From Sphingobium sp. 66-54 (GTDB taxonomy: Bacteria > Pseudomonadota > Alphaproteobacteria > Sphingomonadales > Sphingomonadaceae), in the NCBI GenBank assembly GCA_001899715.1, contig MKWI01000016.1:372001-436000 (forward strand): a stretch of DNA of 64,000 nucleotides, in the 5' to 3' direction. A program made the translations under genes and the position numbers. The notes under the pieces are model-generated. The model was not told where the DNA came from. It made no database searches and worked only from the letters and a program-made list of their open reading frames with translations. Shown here piece after piece: positions 58,272 through 64,000 of the stretch (the first letter of the stretch is position 1; each line of letters opens with the position of its first letter).

Positions 58272-59957
58272 GTGAACCAACTCTTTGGCGAGGGTGCCGG
58301 CAAGGCGGCCGTTACTGAATGCGACGTGCTCGTGGTCGGCGGCAGCCTGGTTGGATTGTCGATGGCAACGCTGCTCGGCACGCATGGAATCAGTGCGCTG
58401 GTGGTCGAGAAGCATCAGGGAACGGCGATCCATCCGCGCGCCGGGCACTTCCATCTTCGAACCATAGAGGCGTTTTATTCTGCCGGTCTTGAACCGGTAG
58501 TGCGCGCCGAGTCCGAGCGTCAGTTCGATCCGGACGGCGGCATCAACGCCGTCGAGTCGCTCGCGGGCAAGGAGATCGCCAGCTATATCGGCAATCTTAA
58601 CGAGGGCGTCGAGCGGTTCAGCCCGACCAAGCGGCTGTTCATGACCCAGCAGAGCCTGGAGCCGATCCTGCGCGACGGAGCACAGGCGCGGGGCGCGGGG
58701 CTCAATTTCGCGACCGAGCTGCTCTCCTTCGAGCAGGACGCGACCGGCGTGACCGCGCGGGTCCGCCACGTCAACAGCGGCGAGACGGCAACGATCCGCG
58801 CCAAATATATGATCGCGGCGGACGGCAACCGCAGCCCGATCCGCGAGGCGCTGGGCATCGCCATGCACGGCCACGGCCTGCTCTCCAACAGCATCACCAT
58901 CTATTTCCGCGCCGATTGCGGGCCCTGGCTGGCGAACCGCAACCTGGGCGTCATCTATGTGCTGAACCCGGACCTGCGCGGCTTCTTCCGCCTGGTGCGT
59001 GACGGCTCCTCGGGCTTCCTCGTCGTCAACACGGTGGGCGATGTGAGCAAGCCGGAGGCGACGAACGTTGCCGAAGGGATCACCGTCGAGCGCTGCGTGG
59101 AGATCGTCCGCTCGGCTATCGGCGTGCCGGACCTGCCGATCGAGATCGAGGACATCGCGACATGGGAGGCGGTGGCCGATGTCGCCGAACGCTACCGGGC
59201 GGGCAGGGTCTTCCTGATGGGCGACGCCGCGCATGTGGTGCCGCCAACCGGCGGTTTCGGCGGCAATACCGGCGTGCAGGATGCGCACAACATGGCCTGG
59301 AAGCTGGCGATGGTGCTCAAGGGGAAGGCGGGGCCCGCGTTGCTCGACACCTACGATCAGGAACGCAGGCCGGTGGGCGAACTGACCATCGAGCAGGCCT
59401 ATACGCGCTATGTCCGCCGCATAGCCCCGGAGTTGGGGATGGACGATATTCAGCCGCTGGTCGACGAGCTGAGCATGGAAATCGGCTATCGCTACCAATC
59501 ACCGGCCATCATCGCCGGGGAAGACGCGCTGAACAGCGTCTGGGAGAACCCGGCCACAGCGCGGGGCCGCCCCGGCAGCCGGGCACCGCACGTCCCGCTG
59601 GTGCGCGACGGCAAGACGATCTCCACATTGGATCTGTGCGCGCGCAATTTCGCACTGCTCGCCGGGCCCGAAGGCGGCGCCTGGTGCGAGGCGGCCCGAC
59701 AAGCGGCGGCGCGACTCGGCGTCACGCTGGAAGCGGCGCAACTCGACCGGAGCGGGCCGGTTGCCGACCCGCAGGGCGCGTTCGCCGAGGCGTTCGGCAT
59801 CGGCCCGGCCGGCGCAGCGCTGCTGCGGCCGGATGGCTTCGTCGCGTGGCGAGCCAAGGATGCGGCCGGCGCCAGCGGCGAGGCGGTGACGCAACTACTG
59901 GCCACGGCATTGTGCCGGGACGCGGTGGCTGCGGTTTCCGAGCCGGCGGCGGCATGA
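58272..59957 (+). CDS. FAD-dependent aromatic-ring monooxygenase (p-hydroxybenzoate hydroxylase fold)
   Basis: A 561-residue class A flavoprotein hydroxylase. The FAD motif is VLVVGGSLVGLSMATLLG (N-terminus), the DG motif MIAADGNRSPIR (res ~175) and the second FAD motif FLMGDAAHVVPPTGGFGGNT. A ~150-residue C-terminal thioredoxin-like part follows, as in phenol and polyketide hydroxylases. GTG at 58272 is preceded by GGAGAGG; ATGs at 58260 and 58245 are possible. It lies with an AraC regulator and a Rieske oxygenase, pointing to aromatic or terpenoid substrates. Confidence 0.9.
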   Translation: MNQLFGEGAGKAAVTECDVLVVGGSLVGLSMATLLGTHGISALVVEKHQGTAIHPRAGHFHLRTIEAFYSAGLEPVVRAESERQFDPDGGINAVESLAGKEIASYIGNLNEGVERFSPTKRLFMTQQSLEPILRDGAQARGAGLNFATELLSFEQDATGVTARVRHVNSGETATIRAKYMIAADGNRSPIREALGIAMHGHGLLSNSITIYFRADCGPWLANRNLGVIYVLNPDLRGFFRLVRDGSSGFLVVNTVGDVSKPEATNVAEGITVERCVEIVRSAIGVPDLPIEIEDIATWEAVADVAERYRAGRVFLMGDAAHVVPPTGGFGGNTGVQDAHNMAWKLAMVLKGKAGPALLDTYDQERRPVGELTIEQAYTRYVRRIAPELGMDDIQPLVDELSMEIGYRYQSPAIIAGEDALNSVWENPATARGRPGSRAPHVPLVRDGKTISTLDLCARNFALLAGPEGGAWCEAARQAAARLGVTLEAAQLDRSGPVADPQGAFAEAFGIGPAGAALLRPDGFVAWRAKDAAGASGEAVTQLLATALCRDAVAAVSEPAAA

Positions 59958-60253
59958 GGGGGAGGGCTGACGGCGCCGGGGCAGCAAGATTATGATAGAC
60001 CGGCTCGGTTTTCCTGAAAGACAGGAGCCATTCCTGCGGGCAGGATGGAGGGCCCATAAGAATGAGAACGCCGCCAAAGGCGTCGAGCCTGGCCACCGAT
60101 GGCCGGGAAGCGAGATAAGAAGGACCGGGCAAAGGCCCTGCGGGCGCAACGAGACTTGATCCGGCCCGGGTTCGGGAGGAAAATATTTAAATAAATATAA
60201 TTAATTCAATATTCTGATACAGAAATATAAGATATAGGGAGAGCGAGGTCGAG
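59958..60253. promoter_or_regulatory. Intergenic region with AT-rich promoter island before the Rieske gene
   Basis: Mostly GC-rich until 60180, then a ~55-base AT-rich island in an otherwise high-GC window. It contains an imperfect inverted repeat at 60209-60228 (ATATTCTG / CAGAAATAT), and AGGGAGAGCGAG stands before the Rieske ATG. A regulated promoter is likely here. Small hairpins near 60030 and 60100 are not clearly repeats. Confidence 0.45.
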
Positions 60254-61339
60254 ATGGATATCAGGGTCCAGCATCAACCGAACAAGGCCGCCTTGGCGGA
60301 AACCTACCTTTTGAACGCATGGTATGTCGGCGCCCTGTCGAGCGAGGTAGGGCCGGAGGCACTGTTCCACCGCATCCTGCTGGAGACCTCCGTGCTGTTC
60401 TACCGCAAGGCGGACGGCACGGCGGTAGCCCTGCATGACCGCTGCCCCCATCGCTTTGCGCCCCTGCACCTCGGTACGCGCAACGGCGATCAGGTGGTGT
60501 GCAAATATCATGGGCTGGAGTTCGATTGCAGCGGCCAATGCACGCATAGCCCGCACGGCAACGGCAATATTCCCAAGGCCGCGCTGGTCCGCAGCTTCCC
60601 GGTGCTGGAGCGCTACGGCTTCATCTGGGTATGGATGGGCGAGGAGCCGGCCGACGAGAGCCTGCTGCCCGATTTCGGCTATCTCGATGACGGGCCGGAC
60701 ACCGCGCTGGGCCACACCTATCTGCACGTCAAATGCCATTATGAGTTGATTAGCGATAACGTCATGGACCTCAGCCATGTCGACCACCTCCACGGCGATT
60801 TCCTGTGCACCAAGGGCACGCTGTCACCGCTGATGGCCAAGGTGCGCGAGACGCCGCGATCCGTGCAGGCGCGGTGGGACTGGACGCAGAGGCCGGCCAG
60901 CCTGCTGTTTTCGCCCTATCTGCCCGATCCGGCGGGCGAAACGCAGCTCTTCTTCGATATCACATGGACTCCGCCGGCCAATATCCAGCTCTCCGTCGGC
61001 GCGACGCAGGACAAGGTGAACGAGCCGCTCGGCCTCCACAACACGGTTGGGCAGTATGATCTGCACACGGTGACGCCGGAAACCGATGGCACGACCCATT
61101 ATTTCTTCGCCACCCGCCGCAACCATTTGGTCGACGATGCCGCACATAACGAGCATATGATCCAGATATTGCACGATACTTTCCAAAATGAGGATGGTGC
61201 CATGCTGGAGGCCGTGCAGGCGGAAATGCGCACCAGCGACTTCTTCAGCCTAAACCCGGTGCTGATGAGCAATGACATCGCTCCGGTGAAGGTGCGGCGG
61301 TTGCTCAACAAGCTCAAGGCGGCGGAAGCCGGAGACTGA
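60254..61339 (+). CDS. Rieske non-heme iron oxygenase (VanA-like)
   Basis: A 361-residue oxygenase component. The Rieske [2Fe-2S] ligands are Cys64-x-His66 (DRCPHRFAP) and Cys83-x2-His86 (VVCKYHGLEF). The catalytic Fe ligands fall in DNVMDLSHVDHLHGDF (His175, His180). Such single-oxygenase enzymes, as in vanillate O-demethylase, need a ferredoxin-reductase partner, and none is encoded in the window. The frame after its TGA stays open for 166 codons. Confidence 0.93.
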   Translation: MDIRVQHQPNKAALAETYLLNAWYVGALSSEVGPEALFHRILLETSVLFYRKADGTAVALHDRCPHRFAPLHLGTRNGDQVVCKYHGLEFDCSGQCTHSPHGNGNIPKAALVRSFPVLERYGFIWVWMGEEPADESLLPDFGYLDDGPDTALGHTYLHVKCHYELISDNVMDLSHVDHLHGDFLCTKGTLSPLMAKVRETPRSVQARWDWTQRPASLLFSPYLPDPAGETQLFFDITWTPPANIQLSVGATQDKVNEPLGLHNTVGQYDLHTVTPETDGTTHYFFATRRNHLVDDAAHNEHMIQILHDTFQNEDGAMLEAVQAEMRTSDFFSLNPVLMSNDIAPVKVRRLLNKLKAAEAGD

Positions 61340-61444
61340 AGGCCGTACTGCATCGAGGCAACAACCCTCGACCTGCATCGCACGGCCGCCGAGGCGCGTG
61401 CACAAGCCATACGCAATGTCCAGCGCCGTGATGAGGCAATCGCC

Positions 61445-61837
61445 ATGCTCACTGCTGCACTGGGCGCCGCCACCGACGGCGATCGCCTGGCACCGCTTCT
61501 CGCCGCTGGCGAGCGCGAGCGTGCGGCGGGGGAAAAGCTTGAGCAGGATTTCCGCGCAAAGCGGGCCGCACTCGGTGGTTATGATGAAGAGATCGCCCGG
61601 CTCGAACGGCAGATCGAGCAGGATCGCCGCGCCTTGGAAGCCGCGCGCGCCGACTGGGAGGCGGAGCAAGCGGCGATTGTCTTCCCGCTCGACCTTGCCG
61701 ACGTGGAGGGGCGGCTCTCGCTAGTCGATGAACTGCGCGGCGAACTCGACAAGGTTCACGCGCACGACCAGTGCATCGCTGGTATCGAGGCCGACCAACG
61801 AGGGCGATGGAGCGCTCTAAATCAATGCAGATCATAG
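61445..61837 (+). CDS. Coiled-coil protein fragment, unknown
   Basis: A 130-residue, Ala/Glu/Arg-rich helical product (LEQDFRAKRAALGGYDEEIA, LERQIEQDRRALEAARADWE) with no motif. GATGAGG lies before the ATG. The frame is open back to the Rieske stop and in the same phase, so it may be the 3' remnant of a longer gene joined to the Rieske gene by a deletion. Confidence 0.35.
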   Translation: MLTAALGAATDGDRLAPLLAAGERERAAGEKLEQDFRAKRAALGGYDEEIARLERQIEQDRRALEAARADWEAEQAAIVFPLDLADVEGRLSLVDELRGELDKVHAHDQCIAGIEADQRGRWSALNQCRS

Positions 61838-61844
61838 AAGCGGC

Positions 61845-61869
61845 GGTGAAATCGCATTACGATTTCACC
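61845..61869. repeat. Perfect hairpin after the coiled-coil fragment
   Basis: GGTGAAATCG and CGATTTCACC form a perfect ten-base stem around CATTA, just after the stop of the fragment. No U-run follows. It could be a terminator-like structure or a half of a site-specific recombination target. Confidence 0.5.
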
Positions 61870-61991
61870 AATCATCTCACTATGTAAAATGATGGCTCCC
61901 ATTTCGGGATACGTCTAAAACAATTCTGCTTTTCGTATCCTATGAGGCAAGGAAAACCATATCACGTTTCCGTGCTTTAGCAAGAAAATCC

Positions 61992-62327
61992 TTGTTCGTG
62001 CAGTCAGATGAAGCTGCCATCTTTGCTTCTGATGCTCCCCTCTCACCTCCACGAGAGCCGACGCATGGCATTCGGAAACGTGAACGTGATCGCGCCGAGC
62101 GGGTGAGATCGGAGGGAGGCCCGAAGCCGTCTTTGAGAGAACGTGCTATTGCCCTTGCTCGGGAAAGAGGTGAGGTTCGAACGAAGGATCTCACCAGCAT
62201 CGGCATTCCTCGCTACTATCTCTCCTCAATGTGCAACGAAGGCTTGCTCGTGAAGGTCGGTTATGGGCGCTACCGTGCGGCACCGCAAAAGCGTCGTTTC
62301 AAGGGCCAGGCAGATCGTAGCGGGTGA
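61992..62327 (+). CDS. AbiEi-like antitoxin domain protein, orphan
   Basis: About 111 residues from a TTG (a GTG at 62103 is possible). The C-terminal half has the winged-helix sequence of AbiEi-type antitoxin/regulator domains: REGEVRTKDL-like (here RERGEVRTKDLTSIGIPRYY), LSSMCNEGLLVKVGYGRYRA. In complete systems an AbiEii nucleotidyltransferase toxin follows; here the next gene on this strand is missing and the DUF5615 remnant lies opposite. The N-terminal half is polar and unlike the family. Confidence 0.6.
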   Translation: MFVQSDEAAIFASDAPLSPPREPTHGIRKRERDRAERVRSEGGPKPSLRERAIALARERGEVRTKDLTSIGIPRYYLSSMCNEGLLVKVGYGRYRAAPQKRRFKGQADRSG

Positions 62328-62663
62328 AAAGGATGTCCTCTCCGTCGATCGTGATCTCGATTACCTCGTTCAGAAGCTCTTCGTCCGCTCTCAATCCGGA
62401 TAGCAGCGCGTCGAAGAGTTCGCGCTGCTCGGCCGGAGGCACTTGAGGCACGACGATGATCAGCCCGGCGTGGATCTCTTGACGTGCAAGTCAGCTGCGT
62501 TGTTGGTCACGAAGGTGCAGTCATCGGCGATGATGCGTGGCATCAAATCCCAATCGGTCGTGCCGGACAGACCGAGCCAGTTGACGTGCCAGGCCTCGTG
62601 ATTGCGTGCCTGCGCTACCTCGACCAGCGAGGTGTGCAGGCACTCGTCGATCAAAAATCTCAT
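62299..62663 (-). pseudogene. DUF5615 PIN-like toxin, frameshifted
   Basis: The 5' part (62663 to about 62475) reads MRFLIDECLHTSLVEVAQAR, then a Trp/His stretch and FVTNNAADL, the beginning of a DUF5615 PIN-like protein. The frame then breaks: the continuation in another phase reads QEIHAGLIIVVPQVPPAEQR, and ends near ITIDGEDILFTRYDLPGP with TGA at 62299-62301. The gap between the two parts has lost 3n+1 bases, and 13 would restore a ~125-residue protein of normal length. It starts in an ATGA overlap with the DUF433 gene. Its 3' end overlaps the AbiEi-like gene. Confidence 0.75.
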
Positions 62664-63277
62664 ATGTGCGAAAGCGGATCGCTGCCGCGCTTGGCCCGGC
62701 GTGATGATTTTGCCTTCAGCCCTCGATCGGCAAGCGACTTTGGCCGGCCACGCCGCGGATGGGCCGCACTCCAGATATCAGCCAGCTCAAGCTGTCGTGC
62801 GGTCAGCTTGGGATAACCCGATAGGATTTCGACATCATCTGCTCCCTGGGCCCGCATGGCGGCGACCAGCCGAACCGGAATGCGGGTATCCTTGAACACC
62901 GGCTTACCGCCCAGGGTATCCCGGAATTTGGCGACCATGGCCTCGGCCTCAGCCAGATCCTTCGTACGCTGGCTGATCTGCTTGCGCGCCTCGGCAACGT
63001 CGACAATCACCAGATTGTCCGCCCTGATCGTACGAGCCGAAGGGTTTTCACGGATCAGGCCGAAAAGGCGCTGGCGGCGCTCCTGCGACAGGATCGGGCC
63101 GATCTCATGCCACAGCTTGAGTTGCAGCACATTTTCCGCAGTCAGCTCGCGCCGCCTGGATGCCTGAACCGGCACCTCGACAATGCGCTTGTCGATTGCA
63201 TTGTTGACGGCCTTGAGCTCCAATCCGCCAAGGACAGCCGCCTCAGCAGGCGTGAACGCTCGTGTCAGCGCATTCAT
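62660..63277 (-). CDS. DUF433-domain antitoxin
   Basis: A 205-residue protein. Residues 1-110 are a MerR-like/HTH part (FTPAEAAVLGGLELKAVNNA); residues ~125-185 form the DUF433 domain (GGKPVFKDTRIPVRLVAAM, then DVEILSGYPKLTARQLELADIW). DUF433 proteins pair with DUF5615 PIN-like toxins as antitoxins. Here the partner, overlapping by ATGA, is frameshifted. AAGGAG sits before the ATG within a palindrome. Confidence 0.88.
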   Translation of the reverse strand: MNALTRAFTPAEAAVLGGLELKAVNNAIDKRIVEVPVQASRRRELTAENVLQLKLWHEIGPILSQERRQRLFGLIRENPSARTIRADNLVIVDVAEARKQISQRTKDLAEAEAMVAKFRDTLGGKPVFKDTRIPVRLVAAMRAQGADDVEILSGYPKLTARQLELADIWSAAHPRRGRPKSLADRGLKAKSSRRAKRGSDPLSHI

Positions 63278-63283
63278 AAATCA

Positions 63284-63297
63284 TCTCCTTAAGGAGA
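63284..63297. promoter_or_regulatory. Perfect palindrome over the ribosome-binding site of the DUF433 gene
   Basis: TCTCCTTAAGGAGA is a perfect 14-base palindrome that contains the AAGGAG sequence of the gene. It may be an operator for autorepression or hide the ribosome site in the mRNA. Confidence 0.5.
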
Positions 63298-63298
63298 A

Positions 63299-63327
63299 TA
63301 TATAAGTGTTATCCCGCCGAACGTAAA
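63299..63327 (-). promoter_or_regulatory. Candidate sigma-70 promoter of the DUF433 gene
   Basis: On the minus strand TTTACG (63327-63322) and TATATA (63304-63299) are 17 bases apart, four of six matches each to the consensus. It runs directly into the palindrome at 63284-63297. Confidence 0.35.
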
Positions 63328-63466
63328 GAGGCGCTCAATCTGCTGATCTGCGACAGGAGAATAGCTAGGGCTTCTGGCCTCAGAATTGTTTCGGTATCGT
63401 ATTAAGTAACCACTGTTGCGCCAGAGGCTCTTCCGCAATGAGAAGAACCTCAACAGGAGCAATGCG

Positions 63467-64000
63467 TTGGCGCGACCGAGAAGTGCAGTTAGCCGTTACA
63501 AACACCGTAAGAACAACGATCCCCTTAACCTTCGCGAAGCGGTCCTTTACGCGCGGGTGTCGACGCCTGATCAGCAGCGTGAGGGCTATTCCATCCCCAC
63601 GCGGGTCAAGCTGCTGGAAGACTATGCCGCGCTGAATGGCATCGCCGTCGTATCGAGCCATGTCGATCTGGAAACCGCCAGGAAGAGCAGCCGGACCGCC
63701 TTCGGCAACATGCTGCGCTATCTGCGCCGGTATCCGGAGGTCCGGATCATACTCGTCGAGAAGACCGACCGGCTCTATCGTAACCTGAAGGACTGGGCGA
63801 TCATCGATGACCTCGGCGTCGAGGTGCATTTCGTCAAAGAGAATGTCGTCATGTCCGACGGCTGCCGATCCTCGGAAAAGTTCGTCCACGGCATCAAGGT
63901 GCTGATGGCCAAAGCCTATATCGACAATCTTTCGGAGGAAACACGCAAGGGCATGCTCGAAAAGGCGCAGCAGGGCCATTGGCCAAGCTGCGCGCCGGTC
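63467..64000 (+). CDS. Large serine recombinase, N-terminal part (cut by window end)
   Basis: 178 codons are visible, without a stop. The resolvase-type catalytic domain is clear: EAVLYARVSTPDQQREGYSI with the nucleophile Ser32, the VEKTDRLYRN motif (the usual DRLxR) and the hinge helix start IDNLSEETRKGM. The length beyond this domain cannot be known, but the sequence type fits large serine integrases/transposases. I chose the TTG at 63467 because AGGAG stands seven bases before it; a TTG at 63416 is open too. It is divergent from the DUF433 gene. Confidence 0.85.
   Translation, partial: MARPRSAVSRYKHRKNNDPLNLREAVLYARVSTPDQQREGYSIPTRVKLLEDYAALNGIAVVSSHVDLETARKSSRTAFGNMLRYLRRYPEVRIILVEKTDRLYRNLKDWAIIDDLGVEVHFVKENVVMSDGCRSSEKFVHGIKVLMAKAYIDNLSEETRKGMLEKAQQGHWPSCAPV

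Noticed and set aside
57171..59498. 775-residue minus-strand open frame extending the AraC gene across the monooxygenase
   Set aside because: The part upstream of 58097 is antisense to a well-supported FAD monooxygenase and has no protein features; it is a high-GC shadow.

Overview
This window looks like a high-GC alphaproteobacterial chromosome, most likely from Sphingomonadales. The evidence is a 14-subunit nuo operon with short gene overlaps that runs on into birA, coaX and an RNase J gene, a DUF1467 gene downstream, the rpsF-rpsR-rplI and fabD-fabG-acpP-fabF-mltG blocks, and short palindromic repeats of a sphingomonad style. The species cannot be fixed from sequence alone. No rRNA, tRNA or CRISPR array was seen.

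Region by region: 0.3-5.3 kb holds small housekeeping genes (glutathione peroxidase, ThiE-like, SnoaL-like, efp, SuhB-like phosphatase) and the iron storage pair bfd-bfr. 5.4-24.6 kb is one long plus-strand operon for respiratory complex I (nuoA to nuoN), carrying two non-nuo insertions (an NTF2-fold protein and an exported protein with an internal duplication), followed by birA, coaX, rnj and a DUF1467 gene. 24.9-32.2 kb is a block of poorly known genes: a two-TM coiled-coil protein, an HPt-like protein without its histidine, a degenerate nucleotidyltransferase/CDP-alcohol phosphatidyltransferase-like fusion, a helical unknown, a histidine-kinase-like protein with Gln at the H-box position, and a small helical unknown. 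32.4-45.6 kb is core metabolism: a beta-oxidation pair, folE plus a pteridine-reductase-like SDR, ribosomal proteins S6/S18/L9, a class II cytochrome c-like protein, the fatty acid synthesis block and mazG.

45.6-61.3 kb is a probable catabolic island: an M24 peptidase-like protein with an adjacent CobW GTPase, a GntR/FCD regulator, a VOC protein, a fused E1 and an E2 of a 2-oxoacid dehydrogenase, an aldehyde dehydrogenase, a 3-hydroxyisobutyrate-dehydrogenase-like enzyme, DUF3237 and DoxX proteins, an AraC regulator, a flavin monooxygenase and a Rieske oxygenase. Shared ATTGKATCC-type sites in front of three of its units suggest a GntR regulon. 61.4-64 kb is an accessory segment with toxin-antitoxin remnants (AbiEi-like orphan, DUF433 with a frameshifted DUF5615 partner) and the start of a large serine recombinase cut by the window end.

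The points most worth following are the 24.9-32.2 kb block with two phosphorelay-type proteins lacking their phospho-acceptor histidines, the M24/CobW pair, the putative GntR regulon, and the 5' remnant of a duplicated aldehyde dehydrogenase gene.
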